Shown: positions 1 to 9,663 of the stretch, piece after piece | How positions within the stretch are numbered: the stretch's first letter is position 1 | Layout of the letters: each line of letters opens with the position of its first letter | From: Triplophysa rosa | Lineage: Eukaryota; Chordata; Actinopteri; Cypriniformes; Nemacheilidae | NCBI RefSeq assembly: GCF_024868665.1 | Contig: NC_079901.1 | Coordinates: 2,566,257-2,630,256, forward strand | DNA: 64,000 nucleotides | Reading direction: 5' to 3' | The notes under the pieces: model-generated | The model's input: only the letters and a program-made list of their open reading frames with translations | Databases searched by the model: none | Told to the model about the DNA's origin: nothing | Position numbers and translations under genes: made by a program

Positions 1-111
1 CTTATTCTTGTCAATTTCAATTGACATACAAGTCATCGTAGTAATTACTTCTTGAACATTTTCCAGCCTTTGTTGGCTGAAGAAAATTTACAGTAAAAAA
101 AGCTCATTCCA

Positions 112-404
112 TTAGCTTACATTTAAGGCTTTGGACCTTTTTGAGGGGGTTTGCTCCATCAAGTTCCAAAAAAGTTTTTGGAACACATCAAAACTGTACT
201 TCAGGTTTCTTGGATACTCTAGGTTCAGGGCATATATCAATCCCATCAACAGTATATGCACGCTGTGGTTCTGTTTCCACACCCGCTCAGAACTTTGTTG
301 CCTTCTTTAACTATATACACATCTGCTGGGTCCTGCTCAGCTGTGGGATTATGCATCACCAGCACTTTCATTACTTGGTTTGTTTGCCTCTCAAGTTCTC
401 CTAC
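112..404 (-). pseudogene. Degenerate terminal exon of the PB1/SAMD3-like gene
   Basis: Read on the minus strand, a 3' splice acceptor (pyrimidine-poor, ending CAG) at 405-407 opens an exon that runs to a TAA at 112-114. Two different reading frames are needed: the first part reads as a short segment around VLVMHNPTAEQDP, and the second, after a shift near 262, reads [14 protein letters not shown] followed by a segment around [11 protein letters not shown]. The second block matches, from memory, the conserved C-terminal block of the fish PB1/SAMD3-like family whose earlier exons lie at 1861-3171. The frame change implies a pseudogene or an assembly error. Family assignment is by recall only. 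Confidence 0.5.
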
Positions 405-590
405 CTGTTAAAAATAAAAACAAAATGCATGTCAATTTTTACATTAGTTAAATAAACATTATTCACATATCCTCTTATTTTGTGAGGGCTGTCTCCATTA
501 CAAATCCACGATATTCACCACCTATATTATCTAATGCTGGACAATAAAAAAAAAGGTTACTATCCTTACCAGTAGGCTTAAAACTTAGTT

Positions 591-622
591 CCACTGGCTA
601 CATGACAACATGTAGCCAGTGG
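591..622. repeat. Perfect 14-bp stem hairpin
   Basis: CCACTGGCTACATG at 591-604 and its exact reverse complement at 609-622 flank a 4-base loop (acaa). It lies in the presumed last intron of the PB1-like gene and has no coding role that I can see. It may be a remnant of a palindromic MITE. Confidence 0.7.
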
Positions 623-888
623 TGTTTCTGAAAAATTTGAGTTTTCAAAAATGTAGTTTCAGTGACCTGCCAGAAAAATCAATGGTTTTGAAAATACCTG
701 TGTTCGTGTAGAGAGGGACTAAGTCTACTCTTTTCAAAGCATTGGTTCAACAATCGGCAACCCGAAAAAATTAGTTCATTGGCTAAATTACTCTTGTCAA
801 CAATAGAAATGAAACAATGGTATCAGTGCAATTTTTTGTGTATTCATTTGAATACCTAGAGTTGCTGATCAATCATTTAATAGCATAC

Positions 889-980
889 CTGGCAGTCTTG
901 AAAGAGCTCTTCATGGTTTTCCCCAAGGTACTCAATGAGGCAACAGACAAGTATATCCCTTTTTTCTCAATGCTCTGGAA
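889..980 (-). pseudogene. Probable third exon of the PB1/SAMD3-like gene, damaged
   Basis: The minus strand shows a good donor (CAG|GTATGC at 889/888) and an open segment around RDILVCCLIEYLGENHEELF, which resembles a conserved block of the fish PB1/SAMD3-like family. The upstream end is problematic. From the most plausible acceptor (TTAG at 981-984) the phase does not match the phase-0 end of the preceding exon, and the conserved frame meets a TGA next to a run of six A. Either a base is missing in the A run or the exon is decayed. This supports the view that this copy is not a functional gene. Confidence 0.4.
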
Positions 981-1392
981 CTAAAAGGAGATGCATTTGA
1001 GTGAAAATACAGTTGTTCTGTGAGCTCACTGCATCATAAGAGACCATATAAACAGAAAAAAGACAAGCAATAAAAATAACTTAATCTGACAACATGTGCA
1101 CAAGTTTAGAAAAAGACAAGGGATCTTTTTTCAGTGATTGCTAGACACGGCTTAGAATTAATTCCTGTTACATTTTGTAAATTTGAGTTTATGTTTGTCA
1201 TGTGCTGTCAGCTGCTGTTTATGTGGTTAAGGCCTTTTCCAGAAAATGGCCAAAACTGACCTTTACAGGATGTGGAATTACACTGTGCTAGGAGTTTAAC
1301 GTTATGTGTATTCGTACCGAATGGTTACAGGGAAAATTCCAAATGAAAGTGATCATTCATATGCCCTACTCCCTTCGAAGGGCCGCTGGAGT

Positions 1393-1823
1393 TTTGACTT
1401 TGGAGTGAGCAGGGCATGCGCATGCCATTATGTAGACGTTTGGAATTTCCTCATTATCTGGCATGTTCCTATGACAACGCAGCATGGTGTCCACCAGCAG
1501 ATGTCGCTGTTTTAGTGGCATGACTTAAGCATAACTGTTGCAAATAAACATAAGTTTACACATAAAAGTGTGTGAAGCTGCTATATAATATGTAAACACT
1601 AATATATATATAAAACTTTTTAAAATATAAAATGTATGTTTATTTGCAACAGTTATGCTGTTAAAAAAGTGACATCTGCTGAGGGACACCATGCTGCATT
1701 TTCATAGGAACACGCCAGCTGAAAATAATGAGGAAATTAAGTTGCTCCCTTCGCCAAGTGCATTCCAAACGTCTACATAATGGCACGCGCATACCCTGCT
1801 CACTCCAAAATCTAAACTCAAAA
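1393..1823. repeat. Inverted-repeat MITE in an intron
   Basis: About 165 bp at 1393-1552 recurs in inverted, diverged form at 1636-1823, separated by an AT-rich spacer. Shared blocks include the segment reading tttggagtgagcagggcatg on one arm and its complement near 1800, and the stretch around tgttgcaaataaacat on the inner side. This is the architecture of a palindromic non-autonomous DNA transposon. Short ORFs in it are shadows of the repeat. No target duplication was established. Confidence 0.65.
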
Positions 1824-1860
1824 TAAAATATCTGTGAAAAAAAGTAAAACAAAAACATAC

Positions 1861-2016
1861 CTCATTTATAGTGTTCAGAAGAGGGCACATCCTGGTACCA
1901 GAAGTTCTTCCTCTGGCAAGCATCAGCTGCAGAAGACGTGGTGTGTACCTATCAAGATTCAGCATAAATGTCTCTTCCAGGGAAATTGTTGTTATACGCC
2001 GGAACTCCACTAAAAC
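1861..2016 (-). pseudogene. Second exon of the PB1/SAMD3-like gene
   Basis: A 156-bp exon bounded by an acceptor (TTAG at 2017-2020) and a donor (GAG|GTATGT at 1861/1860). It encodes 52 residues in phase 0, including EFRRITTISLEETFMLNLD and LLQLMLARGR. It continues directly from the Q codon that ends the previous exon at 2131. The block matches the C-terminal region that follows the WPxLF motif in fish SAMD3-like proteins (recall). The exon itself is intact, but the gene as a whole shows lesions elsewhere (start, third and last exons). Confidence 0.6.
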
Positions 2017-2130
2017 CTAATAAATGGATGACAAAAATATTACATTGTTTTTCAAAAGTAGACAAAAGAGATCAACAACAACAACAGTGTTCCTGATGGT
2101 AAAACATAAAATGTAATCAAACATTCTTAC

Positions 2131-3171
2131 CTGAGCCTTGCTAAATAATCCTGGCCATCTCTCTTTGTAGACACTGACAGCTGGGCTGATGGTCACAACC
2201 TCTTTTCTTCGAATTGAAAAGGTTCTTAACATTTTTTCTTCAATTACCTTTTCGTTGTTCTTTTTCTTCAACTCATCAACTAACTCAAGCCTATCCTTTT
2301 CTAATGTGTCCTGATTATCACCAACAGGATATGCAGGGAGATAATTTACTTCCGCCCTCCTTGGCCGCTTCACATTTTTGGCTGGTGCTGCATCTCTCGG
2401 TAGCTTTCTTTTCAATGTGTTAACTTCCAACTCTGGATATGTATATTTTTGTGATTTCAATTTGGCACGGAAATTATGCATCTTATATTTGAGGCGCTGC
2501 TGCCAGCCGTAAATCCCTCCAAACGACCCAGGCTCCTTTAGACATGGAAACTTCTGAACAAGGGCTTCAGCTACTGAGGATATTTGCACACTTGAAGGGT
2601 AGGCTGTGTAAGTAAATATAGCTTTGGAGAGGTCTTGCATTATTGCAGATTTAACACTTGCATCATTGAAGTGTGTTTCACAAGCAAGATATGACTTGTT
2701 TGCCTCTGCAAGAATAAGTTCAATGTCACGAGAAAACTTTGGCACTTGAAATGGTACTGGCCATGGAGCAGAGCGACAGAACTCAGGAATAAAAACAGCT
2801 TCTGAGGTTGATGGTTCACCAACATTTGCAAGAGAGGTGCTCACTTCACCATCATTTGCTGGGCAGGTCTCCAAGGTACTTTGTGTGAATGACGGTCCGT
2901 ATTCTTCTACTGGATACAAGTCAAGGGTGATTAAAGGCTCTTTTCTTACCAATTTTACAGTCGCTTTGTCCTCTAGGTCAGCCGTTGAAGAGAGAGTGAA
3001 ATATTGGTTCCCAAAGTCTTTGTCTTCATAGAGTAGGTCAAATTCCCAATCTAACTGGAATGTCTGAACGATTTCAAAAACAAGATTTTCCACCTTGTCA
3101 GGAGTTCCTGATGGAAGCTTCAGCTTTTGGATATTGTTTCCGTCTATGATGACATGCAACTGAACTGGCAG
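2131..3171 (-). pseudogene. PB1-domain SAMD3-like protein, main exon (probable pseudogene)
   Basis: This minus-strand exon encodes about 347 residues. Residues 1-75 form a PB1-like fold (segment around HVIIDGNNIQKLKLPSGTPD, then FDLLYEDKDFGNQYF and KLVRKE). A low-complexity linker and a basic helical region follow (FGGIYGWQQRLKYKMHNF, KRKLPRDAAPAKNVKRPRR), and the exon ends at a WPGLFSKAQ motif before donor CAG|GTAAGA (2131/2130). This domain order is that of a large multicopy fish family often annotated as sterile alpha motif domain protein 3-like; its molecular role is unknown to me. The codon where the family normally starts (before PVQLHVII) reads CTG at 3169-3171, and an in-frame TAA lies just upstream, so no AUG opens the PB1 domain. 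Together with later frame breaks, this suggests a decayed copy. Confidence 0.6.
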
Positions 3172-3322
3172 TTTTCTTTAGTATTGGCATCCACTGCAAA
3201 GAGACAGAGAACATAAGTTTGTTGAAATTTGACAGGTTTACTTGGTAAACACACAAACAATTGAAAAGACATCATTATTTCAACTTAAGGTAAAACCTAC
3301 TCTAGTATGTAAATGAAGTGTT

Positions 3323-3719
3323 TCAGGGACACCATTTGCCCATAATCTCACCTGTGGGCTCTACTTTGAAGCTCCTCAGGTGCTCATGGTACCCCCCACT
3401 TAGCAACTTCAGAACAAAGACAGGACTTTCATACGCAACAATTGTTTGGAGTATTTCTCCAAAGTCAGGCAACCCTCCCGTTGATCCAAAATGCACCAAC
3501 ATTCCAACACAATAGTCGGTGCCTATTATGGTGACTTTGTTGGTCATGTTGACAACCACTGCACTGGGAAACATCTTTGCAAATTTCTCCTTGATGTTGT
3601 CTTTCAGAACATCCACGGACACTTGAGTCATTCTGGACAACAAGAGTTTTGGCCTTAGAATGCTAGCATCATGTAAGTGACATGCAATCATCGACTGATG
3701 TTTTTTTGCCATTGTCTTG
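3323..3719 (-). pseudogene. Transposase-like ORF, 3' part (split by a Gypsy insertion)
   Basis: This open segment continues, in the same frame, the ORF at 9110-9636. The two meet exactly at the 6-bp target duplication of the intervening LTR element. It encodes about 130 residues (KKHQSMIACHL, then TNKVTIIGTDYCVGMLVHFG) and matches the C-terminus of a multicopy fish protein family that I associate with Tnp2/CACTA-type transposases (recall and inference). The annotated stop at 3323 follows EIMGKWCP. In the +1 frame the next codons give VSLKHFIY, which is how the family usually ends, so a 1-base shift near 3330 probably truncates this copy. It lies only about 150 bp upstream of the PB1-like ORF on the same strand. 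Confidence 0.55.
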
Positions 3720-4261
3720 TGTCACCATTCTGCCTGTCATGTATTGTTTTGGCCACTAGGAGTCCCCATTGTGTTCTGGTTTTGATCCCTGTTTAATTTG
3801 AGTAGTTGTTTTCACCTGTGCCTTGTTTTCCCGTGTAGTATTTAAACCTTACTTTTTTCCTCAGTTCCTTGCACTAAGTTTGTATGTTAGAACTCAACCT
3901 TGTGTGTTCTACCCGTGTGGATTATTGCTTGCTTGCTTCCCGAGACTGGATTTCTATTGTGACCTCCATTTTTTGGTATGTGTTTGTTCCCCCTGCGAAC
4001 CCTGCCTTTTTTTTAGTTTATTCTATTTTTATCACGAGGTTTTTTATTTTGGACTCTGTGGATCTACCTCTCCACCTATTGGATTATTTACTTTTGTGAA
4101 GACACTGTGTTTGCCTTTGGCTTTTTCTGTTCATTAAACTGGAATACTTAACCTGCTGTGTCTGCCTATATCTTCTGGGTTCCATCTGATACCACGTGGC
4201 TCGACTGGTGTAGTGACTATCCCTTACACCAGAGACCCGAGTTCGAGCCCGGGTCCTGACA
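3720..4261 (+). repeat. 5' LTR of the Gypsy element
   Basis: It begins TGTCACC and ends CTGACA, and is 542 bp long. It contains a pyrimidine-rich centre, an ATTAAA at about 4133-4138 that may serve as poly(A) signal, and a tRNA-like segment at its 3' end. An open frame of 104 codons inside it recurs unchanged in the 3' LTR and only reflects LTR identity. Confidence 0.95.
4198..4261 (+). other. tRNA-Val-like segment at the 3' end of the 5' LTR
   Basis: The last 60 or so bases of the LTR contain, in order, a D-arm-like gtgtagtgactatc, a TAC at the anticodon position inside cttacac, and a T-arm with a perfect 5-bp stem (acccg/cgggt) around a GTTCGAGCC B box. Order and spacing resemble tRNA-Val(UAC). 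No pairing acceptor stem is visible, so this is a tRNA-derived or tRNA-mimicking sequence and not a tRNA gene. The same segment occurs in the 3' LTR near 9046-9109. Confidence 0.55.
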
Positions 4262-4277
4262 GAAACTTAGTGCCACC

Positions 4278-5141
4278 ATGAACCCAGAGGCAGCCAGCTC
4301 ACAGGAGATCCTCTCTACACTGTCTCGCCACGAGGGGGCGTTCCAACGCCACGAGGCCATGCTGGTACAACAGGAGACTTTAATGGCGCAACACTCCCAG
4401 CTATTGTCACAGATGCTGGAGTCCGTTCAACGGATGTCGAATCGACTTCCCGCTGCACCTGCCGCTCAAGTCCAGTCCATCCAAGTCCCCATGGCACTAA
4501 ACCCCGGGGTGGAACCTCGACTTCCACCATCACAGCGATTTTCAGGTGACCCGAGTTCCTGTAAAGGCTTTTTAACCCAATGTTCATTCTCGTTTGAACT
4601 GCAGGCCTCCTCGTTTCCCACTGACCGGTCGAGGATTGCATATATCATCACGTTGTTGTCTGGGAAAGCCCTGGCTTGGGCCACCGCTGTGTGGGAGGCT
4701 CAAGGTACCTGCTGCTCCAGCTACTCAGCCTTTTCGGAGGAGTTCAAGCGAGTCTTTCGACACCCTGCCAGTAGCCCAGAGTCGTCCAGGAAGCTACTAA
4801 ATCTCCAACAGGGCCATCGCAGTGTGACTGACTACGCTATCCAGTTCCGGACGATTGCAGCGGGGAGCGGCTGGGATGATGAGGCACTCATGGCATGCTT
4901 CCTGAACGGTCTCTCTGGCTCAATTCAAGATGAACTTGCTACCCGGGAACCATCAGAAGGTCTCGAGCACCTGATCAAACTAGCTTCCCGCATTGACAAC
5001 CGACTGAGAGAAAGGGAATTTCATCGCAGACCTCTCTGCCCATTCTCCACCGGTCCCAGTCCTGAGTTCCATCCATCTCTCTCACAAGCACCTCCAGAAC
5101 CCATGCAACTGGGACGTACCCGCCTCTCCCAGACAGAATGA
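4278..5141 (+). CDS. gag: Gypsy gag (capsid region)
   Basis: A 287-residue structural polyprotein fragment of the retrotransposon; it would form the cytoplasmic virus-like particle. The start ATG lies in a strong context (gccaccATG) 16 bp after the 5' LTR. The N-terminal third is helical and Gln-rich (coiled-coil-like), followed by a retrotransposon-gag domain (segments [37 protein letters not shown]). It ends at TGA 5139-5141. The CCHC zinc-knuckle motif (C-x2-C-x4-H-x4-C near 5167-5210) lies immediately downstream in the same frame, so the stop separates capsid from nucleocapsid. This looks like a single-base nonsense change; programmed readthrough is the alternative. Confidence 0.9.
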   Translation: MNPEAASSQEILSTLSRHEGAFQRHEAMLVQQETLMAQHSQLLSQMLESVQRMSNRLPAAPAAQVQSIQVPMALNPGVEPRLPPSQRFSGDPSSCKGFLTQCSFSFELQASSFPTDRSRIAYIITLLSGKALAWATAVWEAQGTCCSSYSAFSEEFKRVFRHPASSPESSRKLLNLQQGHRSVTDYAIQFRTIAAGSGWDDEALMACFLNGLSGSIQDELATREPSEGLEHLIKLASRIDNRLREREFHRRPLCPFSTGPSPEFHPSLSQAPPEPMQLGRTRLSQTE

Positions 5142-7669
5142 GACCGTCGGATGAGGGAACGTTGCTGCCTGTATTGTGGCAGACCCGGCCATCTCCGTCA
5201 TGCCTGTCCCGAGCTTCAGGGAAACGCCCCAACCCGTGCAGACGAGGGAGAACTGTAATGGGGAATGTAAGCACCTCCCATCCATCCAACTCCCGCTTCC
5301 TTGCAGTTACCCTCTCCTGGGACAATCAAGAGCTACCCCTACGAGCGCTGGTGGACTCTGGTGCTGCAGGAAATTTTATGGAAGGTACCTGGGCCAAAGA
5401 AAACGACATCCCTACTGACTCTCTTACCTTTCCCTTGAAGGTCACTGCGCTGGATGGGAGACCTCTGGGGCCAGGCCTAGTTTCCCGAGCTACTACCCCT
5501 CTTCGCATGACTATCCTTCGACACAAGGAGATGATACGGTTTCATCTCATCCCCTCTCCCGAGTTCCCCCTCATTCTTGGATACCCCTGGCTCTGTGATC
5601 ACAACCCGGACATTGACTGGGATGTGGGGTCCATCAGCCAGTGGGGCCCCACGTGCCATGCCAGATGCCTATTCTCGAGTTCCCCTGACCCTTCTCCCGA
5701 GGTTCTAGAGTCCATTGATCTGTCCCGAGTCCCCAAGTGTTACCATGACCTTAAGATGGTGTTCAGCAAACAGAAGGCCACCACGTTACCACCCCACAGG
5801 CTCTACGACTGCACCGTTGATCTGCTTCCAGGCACCTGCCCTCCCAGGGGCTGGATCTTTTATCTGTCTCCACCAGAACGGCTTGCTATGGATTCCTATA
5901 TCCAGGATGCCCTAGCAGCGGGCTTGATTCGTTCGTCCACCTCACCCGCAGGGGCAGGTTTTTTTGTGGCCAAGAAGGATGGGGGACTACGTCCCTGTAT
6001 CGACTACCGAGGGCTCAATAGCATCACAGTACGTAACCGGTACCCTCTACCCCTCATGGCCACAGCCTTTGAGTTACTGCAAGGAGCATCCCTCTTCACC
6101 AAGCTGGATCTGCGGAATGCATACCATCTTGTGCGGATCAGGCAAGGCGATGAGTGGAAGACAGCTTTTAACACTCCCACCGGTCACTACGAATACCGGG
6201 TGATGCCCTTTGGCCTGACCAACGCCCCGGCTGTTTTCCAAGCCCTTATTAACGATGTGCTCCGGGATATGCTCAACCTCTTTGTGTTCGTCTATCTGGA
6301 TGACATCCTCATCTTTTCGGCCTCCGCCCAAGAACATACGGAGCATGTCAGAAGAGTCCTCAAACGTCTTCTCGATAACCACTTGTACGTCAAGCCCGAA
6401 AAGTGTGAGTTCCATGCCTCTCGAGTACAGTTCTTGGGATTCGTAGTGGAACCTGGCCGTATCCAGATGGACCAAAAGAAGGTTGAGGCGGTAGCAGATT
6501 GGCCCACCCCCACGTCTCTCAAAGAAGTCCAACGCTTCCTCGGGTTCACGAACTTCTACCGGAAGTTCATCAGAAACTTCAGCTCTATAGCAGCTCCCCT
6601 CTCTGCCCTTACCAAGGGTGGCGTCGCTGAGTTTCGGTGGGGGGCGGAAGCTGAGGCAGCCTTCGTGAACCTTAAGCAGCGGATCATCTCTGCTCCCATT
6701 CTGACGCTTCCCGATACGGACAAGCCCTTCGTGGTGGAGGTAGATGCATCTGAAGTGGGGGTTGGAGCAGTACTGTCCCAGAGAGGTGACGACAAAAAAC
6801 TCCACCCTTGTGCCTTTCTCTCGCGCCGGCTCACACCCACAGAGAGGAACTATCACGTAGGAGACCGTGAGCTCCTGGTGGTCAAATTGGCACTAGAGGA
6901 GTGGAGACATTGGTTCGAGGGGGCAGCACATCCTTTTCAAGTACTCACGGACCATAAGAATCTAGAGTATATTCAACAAACTAAACGGTTGAACTCTAGA
7001 CAAGCACGTTGGTCCCTCTTTTTTAACCGGTTCCAGTTTGTCCTGACCTTTCGGCCCGGTTCTAAAAATCTCAAGCCTGACGCCCTGTCCCAAGTATATG
7101 CTCCCACCACTCGAGAGGACACTGACATACCCATAATCCCCAACACCAAGATCGTAGCACCCGTTTCATGGGTTATTGAGAGAACAGTGCGACAAGCCCT
7201 AGCCAGGGAACCGGATCCGGGAGGGGGGCCTCCCAATCGTCTGTTTGTCCCTAAGGCTATACGTGCTCAGGTTCTCTTCTGGGGACACTCTTCCCGCCTC
7301 ACTTGCCACCCTGGCATCGATCGCACCCTCGAGTTCCTCCGAAGACGGTTCTGGTGGCCCACGATCAAAGAGGATGTCAGCACCTTCGTCAAGGCATGCC
7401 ACATATGCAACCAGAATAAGACCTCCAGTCTCTGCCCTCAGGGGTTACTCCATCCGCTGTCCATTACCCATCGGCCCTGGTCCCACATCTCACTGGACTT
7501 CATCACTGGTCTTCCCTCATCCCAAGGCAACACAGTGATTCTGGTAGTCATTGACAGGTTCTCCAAGGCAGCCAGATTTATCCCTTTGCCCAAATTACCC
7601 TCTGCTAAAGAGACTGCTGACCTGATTATAATCCACGTTTTTCGGGTTTCGGTATCCCCCAGGATATAG
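5138..7669 (+). CDS. pol: Gypsy pol: protease, RT, RNase H, N-terminal integrase
   Basis: An 843-codon frame in the -1 phase relative to gag, consistent with a frameshifted pol. Domains in order: aspartic protease with the DSG catalytic triad near residue 71; reverse transcriptase with the YLDD active site near residue 387 (nt 6295-6306); RNase H with its first catalytic Asp in [13 protein letters not shown] near residue 535; integrase with the HHCC zinc finger around 715-760; and the first catalytic Asp of the DDE core in SLDFITGLP near 786. The frame ends at 7669 because of a one-base shift near 7640-7650, between the first and second catalytic acidic residues of integrase. The first 40 codons overlap the zinc-knuckle frame and are probably not native pol. 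Confidence 0.93.
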   Translation: MRPSDEGTLLPVLWQTRPSPSCLSRASGKRPNPCRRGRTVMGNVSTSHPSNSRFLAVTLSWDNQELPLRALVDSGAAGNFMEGTWAKENDIPTDSLTFPLKVTALDGRPLGPGLVSRATTPLRMTILRHKEMIRFHLIPSPEFPLILGYPWLCDHNPDIDWDVGSISQWGPTCHARCLFSSSPDPSPEVLESIDLSRVPKCYHDLKMVFSKQKATTLPPHRLYDCTVDLLPGTCPPRGWIFYLSPPERLAMDSYIQDALAAGLIRSSTSPAGAGFFVAKKDGGLRPCIDYRGLNSITVRNRYPLPLMATAFELLQGASLFTKLDLRNAYHLVRIRQGDEWKTAFNTPTGHYEYRVMPFGLTNAPAVFQALINDVLRDMLNLFVFVYLDDILIFSASAQEHTEHVRRVLKRLLDNHLYVKPEKCEFHASRVQFLGFVVEPGRIQMDQKKVEAVADWPTPTSLKEVQRFLGFTNFYRKFIRNFSSIAAPLSALTKGGVAEFRWGAEAEAAFVNLKQRIISAPILTLPDTDKPFVVEVDASEVGVGAVLSQRGDDKKLHPCAFLSRRLTPTERNYHVGDRELLVVKLALEEWRHWFEGAAHPFQVLTDHKNLEYIQQTKRLNSRQARWSLFFNRFQFVLTFRPGSKNLKPDALSQVYAPTTREDTDIPIIPNTKIVAPVSWVIERTVRQALAREPDPGGGPPNRLFVPKAIRAQVLFWGHSSRLTCHPGIDRTLEFLRRRFWWPTIKEDVSTFVKACHICNQNKTSSLCPQGLLHPLSITHRPWSHISLDFITGLPSSQGNTVILVVIDRFSKAARFIPLPKLPSAKETADLIIIHVFRVSVSPRI

Positions 7670-8556
7670 TTTCGGACAGAGGCCCCCAATTCACTTCTAG
7701 ATTCTGGAAAGCATTCTGCCAGCTCCTTGGAACCAAAGCCAGTCTGTCGTCTGGGTACCACCCTGAGTCTAACGGGCAGACGGAGCGGATGAACCAGGAA
7801 CTGGAGACTACTCTCAGGTGCATGGCCTCGAGCAACCCTTCAACCTGGTCTTCATTCATTGTTTGGGCAGAATATGCCCACAACACCCTACGCTCTTCTG
7901 CCACTGGGATGTCTCCCCATGAATGCCAGTTTGGCTATGCTCCCCTGTTGTTTCCTGACCAAGAGGTGGAAGTTGGTGTTCCCTCAGCCACATCATTCAT
8001 CAGACACTGTCGACTCACATGGAGAAAGGTCCGTCACAATCTTTTACGCGCCTCTCAGTCTTACCAACGGCAGGCCAACAGACGCCGCCGACCCGGTCCC
8101 ACCCTTCGCCCTGGTCAGAGGGTATGGCTCGCCACAAAGAACTTGCCCCTACGAGTGGAGTCGCGCAAACTTGCCCAGAAATACATCGGACCATTTAGAG
8201 TAGCCAGGAGAGTAAACCCTGTTACTTACCGGCTATACTTGCCCAGTTCACTTAAAATTAACCCCACGTTCCATGTATCCTTGCTAAAACCTGTTGTGTC
8301 TTCTCCCTTTGTCCCGGCAGGCAGACCCCCTCCTCCACCTCGCATCATCCAGGGCCAACCAGTTTATACCATCCGCCGGACACTGGATACCCGCCGAGTG
8401 CAACGATCCGTGCAGTATCTGGTGGACTGGGAGGGTTATGGTCCTGAGGAGCGCTCCTGGGTTCCTGCCAAGGATATATTGGACCCGGACCTTATTCGAC
8501 AGTTCAAGGCCCGTGGTCTCGATAGACCCGGTGGGAACGTCAGGAGTCGTTCCTAG
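7670..8556 (+). pseudogene. pol: Gypsy pol: C-terminal integrase and chromodomain (out of frame)
   Basis: Continuation of pol in another frame. It starts with the second Asp block (SDRGPQF) and the catalytic Glu region (NGQTERMNQEL), continues through the integrase C-terminal GPY/F-like region (KYIGPFRV), and ends in a chromodomain (YLVDWEGYGPEERSWVP) before TAG at 8554-8556. Chromodomains target integration to modified chromatin in this lineage. Because of the upstream one-base break, this part would not be translated with the rest of pol. A purine tract (gaggggggattc) just before 8568 is the likely polypurine tract that primes plus-strand synthesis. Confidence 0.9.
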
Positions 8557-8567
8557 AGGGGGGATTC

Positions 8568-9109
8568 TGTAACCATTCTGCCTGTCATGTCTTGTTTTGG
8601 CCACTAGGAGTCCCCATTGTGTTCTGGTTTTGATCCCTGTTTAATTTGAGTAGTTGTTTTCACCTGTGCCTTGTTTTCCCGTGTAGTATTTAAACCTTAC
8701 TTTTTTCCTCAGTTCCTTGCACTAAGTTTGTATGTTAGAACTCAACCTTGTGTGTTCTACCCGTGTGGATTATTGCTTGCTTGCTTCCCGAGACTGGATT
8801 TCTATTGTGACCTCCATTTTTTGGTATGTGTTTGTTCCCCCTGCGAACCCTGCCTTTTTTTTAGTTTATTCTATTTTTATCACGAGGTTTTTTATTTTGG
8901 ACTCTGTGGATCTACCTCTCCACCTATTGGATTATTTACTTTTGTGAAGACACTGTGTTTGCCTTTGGCTTTTTCTGTTCATTAAACTGGAATACTTAAC
9001 CTGCTGTGTCTGCCTATATCTTCTGGGTTCCATCTGATACCACGTGGCTCGACTGGTGTAGTGACTATCCCTTACACCAGAGACCCGAGTTCGAGCCCGG
9101 GTCCTGACA
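8568..9109 (+). repeat. 3' LTR of the Gypsy element
   Basis: A 542-bp copy of 3720-4261 at an offset of 4,848 bp, with two base differences seen. It begins TGTAACC and ends CTGACA, and is followed by the GTCTTG target duplication at 9110-9115. Confidence 0.95.
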
Positions 9110-9636
9110 GTCTTGAAAATATTTTTGAATGACCCAGTCTGCCTCACAATCCTTTTAAAGAATCGGTGTTTGGCTTCGAATCGCATGGGCCAGAGAAACA
9201 CAAGTGGGCCAAAAGCAGTTGTAAGCCATGGATAATGTTCCAGGAAATTATGCTTTGTTTTTAATTTCTCATCTGGAAACACACTTAAATACCTGTAACG
9301 GTGTTCACTGATCTTGCTATCCATGTATCCGATTGTTTCCTTTGTGTGAACAGGAGCCATCACAAGCTCAACTACATCTTTCAAGGTCATCAAAACCTGC
9401 CACGCTGGGTCATCTTCTGGTACTTTGTCACCAATCATAAAAGGCAGCATCCGTAACAAGCACCAGTTTTCGTGTGCATTGCCTCCTATACTCCTACGTA
9501 TTGCAAAAGTAAGGGGGATAGCCTGTGGACAGTTGACTTTGTCATTCCATTTGTAACTGTGGTAACCTTGGAACAATGAGACAAGACTGGCTGAGAGTAG
9601 AGTACTGTTCTGTACTCTTTGATGCAACAAGTACAT
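9110..9636 (-). pseudogene. Transposase-like ORF, 5' part (split by a Gypsy insertion)
   Basis: About 175 codons are open on the minus strand up to the LTR junction; the reading frame past 9110 into the LTR is spurious. Diagnostic blocks are IGGNAHENWCLLRMLPFMIG, the segment around MTLKDVVELVMAP, EHYPWLTTAFGPLVFLW and MRFEAKHRFFKRIVRQ. These are conserved in a multicopy fish protein family and resemble the C-terminal part of Tnp2/CACTA-superfamily transposases (inference). The N-terminal half is missing: an L2 LINE fragment begins just above 9660. Rejoined to 3323-3719 across the target duplication, the frame is continuous, so the ORF was open when the Gypsy element landed. Confidence 0.6.
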
Positions 9637-9663
9637 CAGTTGTGTTTTTGGTTCCGGTTGATC

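Larger units (their letters stand above)
3720..9109 (+). mobile_element. Young chromovirus-type Ty3/Gypsy LTR retrotransposon
   Basis: This is a complete 5,390-bp element. Two 542-bp LTRs (3720-4261, 8568-9109), each TG...CA, differ at only two bases that I can find (3723/8571 and 3743/8591), so insertion is recent. GTCTTG is present on both sides (3714-3719 and 9110-9115) as the target-site duplication. Internal order is gag, protease, RT, RNase H, integrase and a C-terminal chromodomain, which places it among chromodomain Gypsy elements. It interrupts a minus-strand transposase-like ORF. This copy is not intact: an in-frame TGA splits gag and a one-base frame break splits integrase. No classical TGG primer-binding site follows the 5' LTR; only 16 bp separate LTR and gag ATG. 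Confidence 0.95.

Noticed and set aside
3823..4137. 104-codon ORF in each LTR (also 8671-8985) as an extra gene
   Set aside because: It is Phe/Cys-rich, lies wholly in the LTR and is identical in both only because the LTRs are; no domain is recognised.
4198..4261. Functional tRNA gene
   Set aside because: T-arm and anticodon-like parts are present, but no acceptor stem pairs; kept as a tRNA-like LTR segment only.
6074..6856. 260-codon minus-strand ORF across the RT
   Set aside because: It is the antisense shadow of the Gypsy pol frame.
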